Positions 1 to 8,550 of a stretch of 64,000 bases of DNA are shown piece by piece (positions within the stretch are counted from its first letter, which is position 1; each line of letters opens with the position of its first letter). The notes beneath the pieces were generated by a model that had not been told where the DNA came from, did not search any database, and saw only the letters and a program-made list of their open reading frames with translations. Source of the DNA: Bacteroidota bacterium (lineage in GTDB: Bacteria > Bacteroidota > Bacteroidia > Chitinophagales > LD1); NCBI GenBank assembly GCA_018267385.1, contig JAFDYN010000010.1, positions 217,380-281,379 of the forward strand, in the 5' to 3' direction. Both the position numbers and the translations under genes were made by a program.

Positions 1-206
1 AGCTGAGCCTGGCTGAGCGCTTCGGAGTCTGGCTCCACCTGGTTTATTGCAAGCTATGTAAGGCTTTCTTTGACCAGTCTGCCATACTGGACCGCAGCTA
101 CCATCATCTGGCCGAGCGCGTCAATGACGGCCAGCAATCCTATACACTCGATCCCTCCCGCAAGGAACAAATGAAAAATGCGCTACAGGAGGAAATGCAG
201 AAGTAA
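1..206 (+). CDS. C-terminal end of a small zinc-finger/anti-sigma-like protein (5' end outside window)
   Basis: An open frame enters from the left edge (first full codon at base 3) and stops at TAA 204-206. The visible 67 residues contain the core FGVWLHLVYCKLCKAFFDQS, which resembles the second half of short Bacteroidota proteins with an H-x3-C-x2-C zinc-finger-like element (zf-HC2 anti-sigma type), normally encoded directly behind an ECF sigma factor gene. The rest is a short hydrophilic helical tail. The N-terminal Cys and any sigma gene lie outside the window, so the assignment rests on the C-x2-C pattern and the amphipathic RFxVWLHL segment only. It is followed by a convincing terminator. 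Confidence 0.5.
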   Translation, partial: LSLAERFGVWLHLVYCKLCKAFFDQSAILDRSYHHLAERVNDGQQSYTLDPSRKEQMKNALQEEMQK

Positions 207-232
207 ACGATATTGTAAAGAAACTAGTGCTG

Positions 233-262
233 ATGCCATCGCTTCATGTGATGGCATTTTTG
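233..262 (+). terminator. Rho-independent terminator after the partial gene
   Basis: Stem ATGCCATC (233-240) pairs with GATGGCAT (250-257) across a 9-base loop and is followed by a T run (257-261). It lies between the stop at 206 and the convergent CDF gene whose stop is at 269. Confidence 0.75.
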
Positions 263-268
263 TTTGTG

Positions 269-1213
269 CTATACGCCCTCATGCTGGTGGCAGACTTTCT
301 CATCGCAGGCCTGGCCTACGCGCTCTGTCTCCAGCGTAGCATGATGGATGCTGATATGCTCCAGCTGATGCCGGATATCGTGCTTGATCCGGGCCTCAGC
401 CTCAGGTGTCACCTGCTCTTCCAGTACGATGTGAGCCGTGAGCGCATTCAGCGTAGTGCTGATAGCCCATATATGTACGTGGTGCACCTCAGATACGCCA
501 TTCATACGGCGGATCATGTGCTTCACCTCCTCTACGCGTATCGTGTCAGGCACGCCGTCCAGTGAGAGGCGCAGGCTGTCTTTCAGCAGGCTCCAGGTGC
601 TGAAGAGGATCACCACCGCCACGCCTATACTAAGGATCGTATCTACTATGTACCACTGCGTGAAGTAAATGATCACACCGCCTATCACCAGTGCCAGTGA
701 GACGAGTGCATCTGCTGCCATATGGAGGTAGGCGCTTTTCACATTCAGGTCTTTGTCCTTGTCCGCCATGAAGAGCAGCGCTGTGCCGCCATTGATCAGG
801 ATACCGATACCGGCTATCACAGAGATGGTCACACCCGGCAGTGGCTCGGGGTGTATGAGGCGCTGCACCGCCTCGTAGCAGATAGCGCCGATAGCTACCA
901 GCAGCACGATGCTATTGAAAAGTGCCACGAGTATGGAGGTCTTGCGGTAGCCGTAGGTGTATTGGTCTGATGCCTGTACCTTGGCCAGGCGGAATGCCAG
1001 GAGCGCCAGCGCCAGTGTAGCTACATCAGCCAGGTTGTGGCCCGCATCACTGAGCAGGGAGAGTGAGTGTATGTACAGGCCGGCTACAGCCTCTGCGATC
1101 ACAAAGGCGATATTCAACACAATACCGATCACAAAGGCGCGGCTCACATGCTTGAGCTCTACCACATGGTGGTGGTCATGGTGGTCGTGACTATGTGAGT
1201 GGTCGTGTGACAT
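269..1213 (-). CDS. Cation diffusion facilitator (CDF) metal exporter, CzcD/ZitB type
   Basis: 314 aa. The N-terminus is a histidine-rich metal-binding tail (residues 3-16 are almost all H, D and S). Six membrane segments follow, then a cytoplasmic C-terminal domain of about 90 residues. The intramembrane metal site of the family is intact: H59 and D63 in the SDAGHNLAD motif of helix 2, and H164/D168 in HMAADALVSL of helix 5. The family exports Zn(II), and sometimes Co/Cd, in exchange for protons. Its ATG (1211-1213) overlaps the bshB1 stop by one base (TGATG), so the two are almost certainly co-transcribed. A thiol (bacillithiol) step beside a metal exporter fits metal buffering, which is inference. 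Confidence 0.93.
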   Translation of the reverse strand: MSHDHSHSHDHHDHHHVVELKHVSRAFVIGIVLNIAFVIAEAVAGLYIHSLSLLSDAGHNLADVATLALALLAFRLAKVQASDQYTYGYRKTSILVALFNSIVLLVAIGAICYEAVQRLIHPEPLPGVTISVIAGIGILINGGTALLFMADKDKDLNVKSAYLHMAADALVSLALVIGGVIIYFTQWYIVDTILSIGVAVVILFSTWSLLKDSLRLSLDGVPDTIRVEEVKHMIRRMNGVSEVHHVHIWAISTTLNALTAHIVLEEQVTPEAEARIKHDIRHQLEHISIHHATLETERVGQACDEKVCHQHEGV

Positions 1214-1929
1214 CAGAATATATCATTGAGGTCTCGCACGCCTATATGGCGCTTCATGGTGAATCCTTCTGCAAATTTCACACCAAGCGGCACGCCGAAA
1301 TGTACTGCCCTGCTCCGCACAAAATCCAGGAACTCCTGAGAGGAAATAAAGGTCGATGCTTCCTTAGACTCAGGATTGTAAAACTGGGACTTGTATGCCA
1401 TGATAGCCTGCAGCTTTTGATCGAAGTAAGGGGTAATGTCTACAGCAAAGGATGGCGTGATATCGAGTGACTGTATGTAGTGGTACACTGCTTTGGGGCG
1501 CCAGGCAGCCTGCGTAGCGCCATTCAGTTCGGTTTCTACTTTGGGCAGACCGGACAGGAAGCAGGCATCCTCTACCAGTTGCGCTGCACGCGCATGGTCC
1601 GGATGACGGTCATGTATAGCATTGGCCAGGATGATATCAGGCTGGTATTGCCGGATATACTTTATCAGCGAGAGCTGGTGTGCTCTGTCATTCTGAAAAA
1701 AGCCATCTGCGAAGCCTGCATTCTCACGTATCTCTATGCCCAGCACCCGCGCCGCATCTGCCGCCTCCTGCAGGCGTATCTCTCCGGTACCACGCGTACC
1801 CAGTTCACCATGGGTGAGGTCCAGCAGGCCTACTTTTGACCCGCGCGCTATCTGTGCCAACAGTGTACCCGCACAGCTCAGCTCTACATCATCAGGGTGC
1901 GCACCTATAGCCAGGATGTCCAGTTTCAT
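1213..1929 (-). CDS. bshB1: Bacillithiol biosynthesis N-acetylglucosaminyl-malate deacetylase
   Basis: 238 aa from the ATG at 1929. An upstream in-frame ATG at 1938 would add three residues, but MKLDILAIG is the usual family start. LmbE/PIG-L fold deacetylase: zinc motif AHPDD (H11, D13, D14) and second motif HPDH (109-112). The length and the segments LDLTHGELGTRG and NAGFADGFF match BshB1, which removes acetyl from GlcNAc-malate in bacillithiol synthesis. No bshA or bshC is in the window. A -7-like element TATCTTCG lies just upstream at 1949-1956 on the minus strand. Confidence 0.9.
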   Translation of the reverse strand: MKLDILAIGAHPDDVELSCAGTLLAQIARGSKVGLLDLTHGELGTRGTGEIRLQEAADAARVLGIEIRENAGFADGFFQNDRAHQLSLIKYIRQYQPDIILANAIHDRHPDHARAAQLVEDACFLSGLPKVETELNGATQAAWRPKAVYHYIQSLDITPSFAVDITPYFDQKLQAIMAYKSQFYNPESKEASTFISSQEFLDFVRSRAVHFGVPLGVKFAEGFTMKRHIGVRDLNDIF

Positions 1930-1982
1930 TACTCTCATTTATTTCGCCCGAAGATAGGGAAAAGAGGTGAGGACGGTTTACT

Positions 1983-2094
1983 ACACAGAGGACACGGAGG
2001 GAATACACAGAGGTAAGAGCTAAGCGAGACTCTTTTTCTTAATGATCGTTGTAATGTTTAGTTTTTGCGTTTTCGCGCTTTTGCGGTCATCTAA
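1983..2094. repeat. Dispersed intergenic spacer repeats
   Basis: The gap before bshB1 carries two low-complexity elements of a kind often scattered in Bacteroidota spacers: an ACACAGAGG/ACACGGAGG tract (1983-2012), and a CGCAAAAGCG-type tract (about 2056-2092). The latter recurs at about 20156-20206, 47329-47350 and 60872-60895. No coding capacity was seen. Confidence 0.45.
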
Positions 2095-2096
2095 AC

Positions 2097-2552
2097 TCAA
2101 ACGCCAAACTGCCTGAGGTGATGATCGAAGTGTTTATACAGCAGGTCTGACCACTGCTTTTTACTCAGCTTGCCAAACATAGGATGCGGGTGCAGTTTTG
2201 ACTCCTCGCGCTCACCAAAAATATCCATCATCTTGTAGAGAAACTCCAGCTCGGTGTAGAAGTCCTTGGCTTTAGTGCCTTCCTGCTTCTGGTCCAGCTC
2301 CGGTGCGGTCTTCTCACCCTTGGGCCAGGACGGCATCAGATAGACTGCTACTGGAAACATGACCTTACTCGTATAGAAGTTAGACTTGTCTGCAGCCGGC
2401 TTCATACCGAGGGCTATCTTGTGCGCGTCATTCATATGCGCCAGCATCTGGTTTACAGTCATTGTACCCCATCTCGCGGCAGTGTCAGGTGTCAGCTTTT
2501 CCAGCCGGTCCTGTATCTGCTTTCTGCCCTCAGTAGTGAGTGTATTATTCAT
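2097..2552 (-). CDS. DUF1569/DinB-like domain protein
   Basis: 151 aa, soluble, no signal peptide. The N-terminal half (RLEKLTPDTAARWGTMTVNQMLAHMNDA) has the pattern of DUF1569 proteins, a branch of the DinB-like four-helix-bundle metalloproteins. The candidate metal-binding His is in MLAHMND, with more in YKHFDHHLRQFG near the C-terminus. The family has no assigned reaction; related enzymes are thiol-dependent transferases, so a role with bacillithiol is possible but is inference from the nearby bshB1. ATG start at 2552. Confidence 0.75.
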   Translation of the reverse strand: MNNTLTTEGRKQIQDRLEKLTPDTAARWGTMTVNQMLAHMNDAHKIALGMKPAADKSNFYTSKVMFPVAVYLMPSWPKGEKTAPELDQKQEGTKAKDFYTELEFLYKMMDIFGEREESKLHPHPMFGKLSKKQWSDLLYKHFDHHLRQFGV

Positions 2553-2589
2553 AGCATAAAAGTAAGTAAAAGAGCATGGCTGTTAAAGT

Positions 2590-2625
2590 CCCTCTCCTTT
2601 GGAGAGGGATTTAGGGAGAGGTCGG
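2590..2625. repeat. Dispersed palindromic repeat, copy A
   Basis: Perfect hairpin CCCTCTCC-TTT-GGAGAGGG (2590-2608) with a flanking AGGGAGAGG arm. The same element occurs twice at 20678-20757. The last codons of the histidine kinase gene and its stop lie inside it, so the element has reached the end of that gene. It may also act as a transcription stop, although there is no U run. Confidence 0.65.
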
Positions 2626-4131
2626 TATCTCTATCCTAAAGGTCGTACCCTTGCCCACCTCAGAGTGCTTTACATAGATCTTGCCCTTGTGGTAGGACTC
2701 TACGATACGCTTGGTCAGTGAAAGTCCCAGCCCCCATCCGCGGCGCTTGGTACTAAAGCCCGGCTCAAAGATGGTCTTCTGATTGGCGCGCGGTATGCCG
2801 CAGCCGCTATCGGTCACGTCTATGTATACCCACTTGCTATCACCTGTAGCCACGGTGGTGATGCTGCCTGCCCCCTGCATCGCATCGAGCGCATTTTTGT
2901 ACAGGTTCTCCAGCACCCAGTCAAAGAGTTGCTTATTGATGGCAAAGGTCAGGTCATCACGGTCCACCTCCAGTGTGAAGGTCACATCCTTTGAGGAGCG
3001 CCTACGCATATAGTCTACATTGCGCTGGAGGGTATCTTTCACATTCTCAGCTTTCAGCTGTGGCACTGAGCCGATCTTGGAGAAGCGGTCCGCTACCAGT
3101 GTGAGGCGCTCTACATCATGCTCCATTTCAGCCAGTGCATTGTTCTCGTTCAGGTTTGGCTCGGTTTCTTTCAGGTATTCTATCCAGGCGCCGAGAGAGG
3201 AGATAGGTGTACCGAGCTGATGCGCGGTTTCTTTGGCCATGCCCACCCACACCATATTCTGCTCGGCATGGCGCGAGCTGCTAAATGCAAAATACGAGAA
3301 CACGAGAAACAAACTGAATACACCCAGCTGGATATATGGGAAGACGCGTAGCTGCTTCAGCACAGCAGAGTCATCATAGTAGATGAACTTCTTGCCACCA
3401 TCACCGAGGTCTACCTCTATCGGGTCATGCCGCAGGCTCATGTCTGCCACGAGCTCCCTGACGCGCTCCGGCTTTTTGATCTCGGCAGAGTCTATATTGC
3501 CAAAGGCTTTGACAGTGCCGGCGGGGTCTGTCATGATCACTGGCGCAGAGGCGGTATTGATCACTACCTCTGTGATAAAGGAGGCGAGGATGTCATTGAG
3601 CGTTTTCTTCAGGTCGCGAAAGAGGTTAGAATCCTTGTAGTAGATATAGTTCTTCTTGGGGCCAAATGCCACGATGATGGGCGGGTAAGTGTGGAAGACA
3701 TCAAACTGCCGGTCACTGATATTGAGTTTCGATTTCTCTCCTTCTATCTCAAAGTTGCGGTACATGAGCAGCTTGCCGTCTTCGTCTGTGAGGGCTACGG
3801 GTATGTCCGTATTGCCGGTGATGATCTGCGTGAGAAACGCCAGCTCCTCGCCATCCTCTATCGTGGGGTCAGACAGGCGCTTGGTAGCCTGAGACCATAC
3901 GTCAGCCTTCTTGCGCTCGTCTGTAGCCAGCCGCTCAAAGAGGTCCTTGGTATAGCGCACCAGCTTGGCGCGGCTAGTGATGGCCGAGGCCCAGAGCTGC
4001 GCTTTGCGCTTTTCCTCCTTGGCCATCTTATTGGTGAGGTAGTTGGTATAGATGGTAGTAAAAAGCCCGATGCCCACTGCTATCAGCAGCAAGATCAGTT
4101 TGAGACTGGATCGTCTTTGATAAATATCCAT
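2611..4131 (-). CDS. Membrane sensor histidine kinase
   Basis: 506 aa from ATG 4131; a GTG three codons upstream is the alternative. TM1 is at residues 9-28, an extracytoplasmic sensing region runs to about 260, and TM2 at about 265-285. The DHp helix has phospho-acceptor H304 in ETAHQLGTP, and HATPase_c follows with N-box LENLYKNALDAM, G1 DSGCGI (441-446) and G2 GWGLGLSL. All ATP-site boxes are intact, so it should be active. No response regulator is adjacent, which makes it an orphan kinase here. The final residues (TSP) are encoded by the dispersed palindrome at 2590-2625. The signal it senses is unknown. Confidence 0.9.
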   Translation of the reverse strand: MDIYQRRSSLKLILLLIAVGIGLFTTIYTNYLTNKMAKEEKRKAQLWASAITSRAKLVRYTKDLFERLATDERKKADVWSQATKRLSDPTIEDGEELAFLTQIITGNTDIPVALTDEDGKLLMYRNFEIEGEKSKLNISDRQFDVFHTYPPIIVAFGPKKNYIYYKDSNLFRDLKKTLNDILASFITEVVINTASAPVIMTDPAGTVKAFGNIDSAEIKKPERVRELVADMSLRHDPIEVDLGDGGKKFIYYDDSAVLKQLRVFPYIQLGVFSLFLVFSYFAFSSSRHAEQNMVWVGMAKETAHQLGTPISSLGAWIEYLKETEPNLNENNALAEMEHDVERLTLVADRFSKIGSVPQLKAENVKDTLQRNVDYMRRRSSKDVTFTLEVDRDDLTFAINKQLFDWVLENLYKNALDAMQGAGSITTVATGDSKWVYIDVTDSGCGIPRANQKTIFEPGFSTKRRGWGLGLSLTKRIVESYHKGKIYVKHSEVGKGTTFRIEIPTSP

Positions 4132-4239
4132 ACGTGACACAAACGCCCTTACTGCAAAACTATTGCCACGGGGCTATGGAGTGGGAAGTTAAAGATTTTA
4201 AACAAGCTCATCATGCTCCGGTCATAAACCCCAAATAGC

Positions 4240-4263
4240 GACGCCCCCACTATGGAGGGCGTC
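4240..4263 (-). terminator. Possible weak terminator hairpin
   Basis: GACGCCC (4240-4246) pairs with GGGCGTC (4257-4263). It lies 28 bases past the stop of the Ig-repeat gene on the minus strand. Only a weak T-rich tail follows (TATTTGG), so efficiency is uncertain. Confidence 0.35.
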
Positions 4264-4290
4264 ACCATTGATATGAAGAGAGTTGATGGA

Positions 4291-6921
4291 TTACTTTACT
4301 ACCTGCATCTTCACCGTGTAGCGGCTGGCGGCAGACTGCACCAGTACAAAGTACAGCGCAGGACTCAGATCGGCGTCAGCTACCTCCGTGTGGGCAGCAG
4401 TGATATCACGGCGGTATACTTCCTTGCCATAGATATCATAGATCGCGAGGGTGGTACCGCTATAGTCCTGCATATCCACCGCAAAACTGCCATGGTTAGG
4501 TACCGGATAGAGGCGGATGCTGTTTATCGCGTTTACATCCTGTATGCCTACGCCGGTCACACTGTATGCGGCCGAAGGAGTGAAGCAGCCGTCTGCATCT
4601 GATACTACGACTACATAGTTGCCATTAGCGCTGGCCAGTACAGACTGCATGGTGTCTGCCGGCATAGGTGTATTATTAAACACCCACTGATAGTGTGCAG
4701 CAGGAGTAGAGGTGAGTGTAGAGCCTGACTGAGTGATGGTCGGTACAGCCGGTGAGCTCACAGATACGACTACACCACCCGCGAGCGCTGCACTGCAGCC
4801 CAGGCTGCTGGTAGCGGTCACGCTGTAGCCGGCAGACTGGCCGGCATAGGTGGTCGCGCCTGTCGCACCGTTGCTCCAGGTATAGGTGCTGCCGCCGCTC
4901 GCAGTGAGCAGTACGGAGTCTCCTGCGCATACGTGCACATTGCCGGATGGCGTGATGCCCGGAGATGGCATAGCGCCTACTGTCATAGTGATACCGTTGC
5001 TGGTCACGTGCTGCTGTGTAGCACAGCCCAGAGAGGAGGTCAGTACGCAGGTCACTACAGAGCCATCGGCCAGTGTAGCACTGCTAAAGGAGCTGCTGTT
5101 CGTCCCGCCCGGTGTGCTGCCCACCAGCCACTGATAGGATGGTGTGGCACCGCCGCCTGTGCTCACTGCGGTAAAGGCCGCTGTGCTGCCTGCGCAGACC
5201 GTGTCATGCGCCGTGCTGATAGAGATGGTAGGTGTCACAGCACCACTCACAGTGATGGTGAAAGCAGAAGAAGCTACCGAGGCAGGTGATACGCAGCTGG
5301 CATTGGAGGTCAGCGTGCACACCACAGATGAATTAGCCGATACAGATGGTATCACCAGCGTAGGGCTATTGGTACCCGCAGCACCGCTATTGACTGTCCA
5401 GCTATAGCTCGGGTTAGTGCCACCGTTGGTGATCGCAGCGCGGATCGTGTCAGGCGTACCTGTACACACGGTGCTCGTACCACTGAGCGTGATAGTAGGT
5501 GCTACTGAGGCGCTCACGGTGACCACGATAGTACGCGAGGTAGAGGTAGACGGAGATACGCAGGTGCCTGATGGAGTCATCACGCAGGTGATATTGTGTG
5601 TGCCTGCTGTGAGTGATGAGGTAGTGAGTGTAGCGCCCGTGCCGATATTGGTGGTGCCATCTTTCCACTGATAGGCAGGTGTGGTACCGCCATTGTGCGG
5701 TGTAGCTGTAAATGTGACAGAGGTACCTGCGCATACACTGCTAGCTGTGGCCGACACGCTGACGGAGTCAATAGTAGGCGTACTCACCGTCACAGTGATC
5801 GCATTAGACGTAGAGGTGGCAGGAGATACGCAGGTGCCGGATGGTGTCATCACACAGGTGATCGTATGGGTACCTGCAGTCAGGGTACTGGTGGTCAGCG
5901 TGGCGCCTGTGCCGATATTGGTAGTGCCGTCTTTCCACTGGTACGTAGGGGCAGTGCCACCATTATATGGCGTAGCGGTGAAGGTCACTGATGTACCTGC
6001 ACAGAAGCTGGTAGCAGTAGCCGCAATATGTACAGAGTCTACCGTAGGGGCATTTACCACAAGGCTGATCGCGTTGGATGTAGCAGGGTTGCCTGTCACA
6101 CCACTGAGGTTGGAGGTCATCACACAGGTGATAGAGTGCGTGCCTGCACTGAGAGAGGAGGTGGTCAGCGTAGCGCCGGTACCTATGGCGGTAGCGCCAT
6201 CCATCCACTGATAGGTAGGAGCCGTACCACCGTTGGTAGGTGTAGCGGTGAAAGTCACTGAGCTGCCCTGGCAGGTAGGGTTGGTTCCTGAGGTCTCGGA
6301 TATAGAGACAGAGGCTGTCACCGGAGCTACATATTCAGTCACGGTAATGGCGTTGGCCAGTTGGTATTTATCTCCACTGTCATCGTTGCCGTTATTGTTT
6401 ACAGCGTTGATCAGCCCATAAAATTTTACTGAGCCGGTCCCGGCTGCAGGTGCTGTCCATGGTATAGAGATGGTATAGACGGTGCCTACGCCACCGGTAC
6501 CGCTGACCGGCGAGAGGACCTGGTTGTGCTGGATATATTTCAGGGTGCCACCATTCTGCTGGGTACCCGCAGGCAGCGTACCCCAGGTGCCTCCCTGTGT
6601 GGCAGACGAAGTACCTGCACCGGTGATTTTCACAGCGCAGAGTTGAAAGCCATATTTAGACAGGTTGGTAGTCGTGGTATTATTTGTGGCAGAGATCTTG
6701 ACAGTGTAGGCCACACCGGGATGGTACACGGTCACCGGTGTGCCGGCCGAATCCATCTCGATCACAGTACCTATAGATGTAGTAGATCCATGACAGCCGC
6801 CACCGCAGCCTGTTGTCGTACTGTTAGCACCAGTCCGGTTAGAACTATAGCCATTCGAGTTACCCATAAGGACAGCCATAGCAGCGATACCAAATACACC
6901 AAGTAAAATTTTGTTTCTCAT
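4291..6921 (-). CDS. Secreted Ig-repeat protein with CxxxCH motif and T9SS sorting domain
   Basis: 876 aa. Signal peptide at residues 1-24. A C39-x3-C43-H44 motif (CGGGCH) then heads a beta-rich domain (about 45-195) resembling the 'choice-of-anchor V'/Reeler-like domain of Bacteroidota surface proteins. Five to six Ig/PKD-like repeats rich in Gly, Thr and Ser follow. Three units are copied with an exact 270-base (90-codon) period: equivalent points lie at 5581, 5851 and 6121. The C-terminal 85 residues (LYPVPNHGSF to KMQVVK) are a type A T9SS sorting domain, so it should be exported and anchored at the cell surface. CxxxCH could bind haem c or simply be a metal or disulfide site; this cannot be decided here. 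The gene stands alone. Confidence 0.85.
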   Translation of the reverse strand: MRNKILLGVFGIAAMAVLMGNSNGYSSNRTGANSTTTGCGGGCHGSTTSIGTVIEMDSAGTPVTVYHPGVAYTVKISATNNTTTTNLSKYGFQLCAVKITGAGTSSATQGGTWGTLPAGTQQNGGTLKYIQHNQVLSPVSGTGGVGTVYTISIPWTAPAAGTGSVKFYGLINAVNNNGNDDSGDKYQLANAITVTEYVAPVTASVSISETSGTNPTCQGSSVTFTATPTNGGTAPTYQWMDGATAIGTGATLTTSSLSAGTHSITCVMTSNLSGVTGNPATSNAISLVVNAPTVDSVHIAATATSFCAGTSVTFTATPYNGGTAPTYQWKDGTTNIGTGATLTTSTLTAGTHTITCVMTPSGTCVSPATSTSNAITVTVSTPTIDSVSVSATASSVCAGTSVTFTATPHNGGTTPAYQWKDGTTNIGTGATLTTSSLTAGTHNITCVMTPSGTCVSPSTSTSRTIVVTVSASVAPTITLSGTSTVCTGTPDTIRAAITNGGTNPSYSWTVNSGAAGTNSPTLVIPSVSANSSVVCTLTSNASCVSPASVASSAFTITVSGAVTPTISISTAHDTVCAGSTAAFTAVSTGGGATPSYQWLVGSTPGGTNSSSFSSATLADGSVVTCVLTSSLGCATQQHVTSNGITMTVGAMPSPGITPSGNVHVCAGDSVLLTASGGSTYTWSNGATGATTYAGQSAGYSVTATSSLGCSAALAGGVVVSVSSPAVPTITQSGSTLTSTPAAHYQWVFNNTPMPADTMQSVLASANGNYVVVVSDADGCFTPSAAYSVTGVGIQDVNAINSIRLYPVPNHGSFAVDMQDYSGTTLAIYDIYGKEVYRRDITAAHTEVADADLSPALYFVLVQSAASRYTVKMQVVK

Positions 6922-7048
6922 TAAAAAATGGGTTATATGTGTTTACAATAAACTGAAAATCAGTTTGCAATCTTAAAGATGTTCAAACGGCAAATAAAAA
7001 ACAAGACCCGTTTCAGGATTTAACACTTGACCTGACGAATGTTAGTTT

Positions 7049-8029
7049 TTAAGCTTCTGTATTCTCTTCCAGCTGGCCATGCTGGCGTATGGAGTGATGA
7101 TAGTAGATGGCCGCATTGATCTCATAGCCTATCAGCAATACAAAGGCGTTGATATTGAGCCAGATCAGGATGATCATCACGGTGCCTATGGAGCCGTATA
7201 GCTTGCCATACCTGGAGAAATGACTCAGGTAGTAGGAGAAACCCACCGAAGCCACTATAGAAAGCACCGTGGCGATGGTGGAGCCGGTAGAGATAAAGCG
7301 GTACTTCTTTTTGGTGGCAGGGCCATAGTAGTAGATCAGTGAGATGGAGAAGAAGAACACCAGCACGATGGTCAAAAAGCGGATGAAGGTGAAGAGGAAC
7401 TTAGTGAACTTGTCATGTATGTGTAGTGCATCCAGACCCCAGGTGAGCAGGCTCTGGCCCAGTACTACCAGTATAAAGGAGAATATAAAGAGCGCCACCA
7501 GCAGCAGTGATATCTGCAGGGCTATGAATCGCACCTTTAGCGGATTGCGCCGCACATAGTGGTCATAGTTCTTGTCAAAGGAGTTCATCATCGTCACCAC
7601 CCCGTTGCTGGTGAGGAAGAGGGTTAGTACAAAGGTACCGGTCAGGAGGCTGGGCCGCCTGCTGCTCACTTCTTTGAGTATCGGCCCTACGAAGTTCCAA
7701 AGAAACTTAAAGACGTCGGGGCTGGGTGCTACGCTGCGGAGTAGGTTCTGGATGTAGTCGTCTATCCCCACCTTGCCATAAAACTGGAAGATGAACGGCA
7801 CCAATGTCAAAATGAAGAGGATAGCCGGAAAGAGCGACAGAAAGAAGCTGAAAGCTATGGCCCGCGCCCTGAGGTTTAGGCTGTTCTTGCGGATCTCATA
7901 GATAAAGAACTTGTACACGTCAGCCACTGCCACGCCATCCAGGCCCGGCAGGCTCACCGTTCTGAACCATTCATCCCACTCCTCCAGGTGAGGATTCCGT
8001 TCCACCAGCTTCTTCCAGAGCTTTATCAT
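7049..8029 (-). CDS. YihY/BrkB-family inner-membrane protein
   Basis: 326 aa from ATG 8029; a TTG at 8038 is an alternative. Soluble N-terminus of about 60 residues, then six membrane helices. These include the family hallmarks RARAIAFSFFLSLFPA near TM1, YYGPATKK in the loop after TM4, and IWLNINAFVLLIGYEINA in the last helix. Members were once labelled ribonuclease BN, but that name is considered wrong, and their function remains unknown (transport or envelope roles are proposed). A short charged C-terminal tail follows. It is separated by 31 bases from the downstream-reading thioesterase gene and may share its transcript. Confidence 0.88.
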   Translation of the reverse strand: MIKLWKKLVERNPHLEEWDEWFRTVSLPGLDGVAVADVYKFFIYEIRKNSLNLRARAIAFSFFLSLFPAILFILTLVPFIFQFYGKVGIDDYIQNLLRSVAPSPDVFKFLWNFVGPILKEVSSRRPSLLTGTFVLTLFLTSNGVVTMMNSFDKNYDHYVRRNPLKVRFIALQISLLLVALFIFSFILVVLGQSLLTWGLDALHIHDKFTKFLFTFIRFLTIVLVFFFSISLIYYYGPATKKKYRFISTGSTIATVLSIVASVGFSYYLSHFSRYGKLYGSIGTVMIILIWLNINAFVLLIGYEINAAIYYHHSIRQHGQLEENTEA

Positions 8030-8060
8030 TCCGGTCAAATATAAGCCTTACAGCGAAATA

Positions 8061-8474
8061 TCACGCTCCGGCAAAGTGAGGAGCCAGCTGGTCTACCAGG
8101 TATTGCGGCGCGTGGACCATCTTGCGCGTCAGCGCATCTACGAATACGAGCTGCGTCTCTGCCTCATTGATCAGCTTGCCTGCTTCATTATATACCTCAT
8201 AGCTGAAGTGCATGAAGCGGTCAGGCATGCGTGTCAGCGTGGTGCGGATGGTGATCAGCTCGTCATATGTAGCCGGCCCGATGTATTTGATGTTCATACG
8301 TGTGATAGGCAGCATGACGCCCGCCAGCTCCAGCTCACGGTAGGGTAGGCCTAGTGACCGTATAGCCTCCGAGCGGGCCTCCTCATAGTAGCGGGCATAG
8401 TTGCCATAGTAGACATAGCCCATCTGGTCTGTGTCGGCATAGCGTACCCTGATCTGGTGCGAGTGTGTGTACAT
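8061..8474 (-). CDS. Acyl-CoA thioesterase, 4-hydroxybenzoyl-CoA thioesterase (YbgC/FadM) type
   Basis: 137 aa from ATG 8474. A longer frame to 8534 adds 20 residues with no family similarity, and a -7-like TATCTTTA lies between the two starts, so the shorter form is preferred. HotDog fold: YADTDQMGYVYYGNYARYYEEAR carries the catalytic Asp region and the NY..Y.E.AR signature. Members hydrolyse short- or medium-chain acyl-CoA. A second HotDog gene sits at 25235-25717. It lies 76 bases after the LuxR-type regulator gene. Confidence 0.88.
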   Translation of the reverse strand: MYTHSHQIRVRYADTDQMGYVYYGNYARYYEEARSEAIRSLGLPYRELELAGVMLPITRMNIKYIGPATYDELITIRTTLTRMPDRFMHFSYEVYNEAGKLINEAETQLVFVDALTRKMVHAPQYLVDQLAPHFAGA

Positions 8475-8550
8475 CGGGGTTAAAGATAGGATTATCTGCG
8501 TCTGTAGCACTTTGGCGCCAGCATATGACATCACGCAGGTGCGCCAGCTT

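Noticed and set aside
5681..6211. Plus-strand frame opposite the Ig-repeat gene
   Set aside because: Val/Ala-rich low-complexity shadow that follows the 270-base repeat of the real gene on the other strand.
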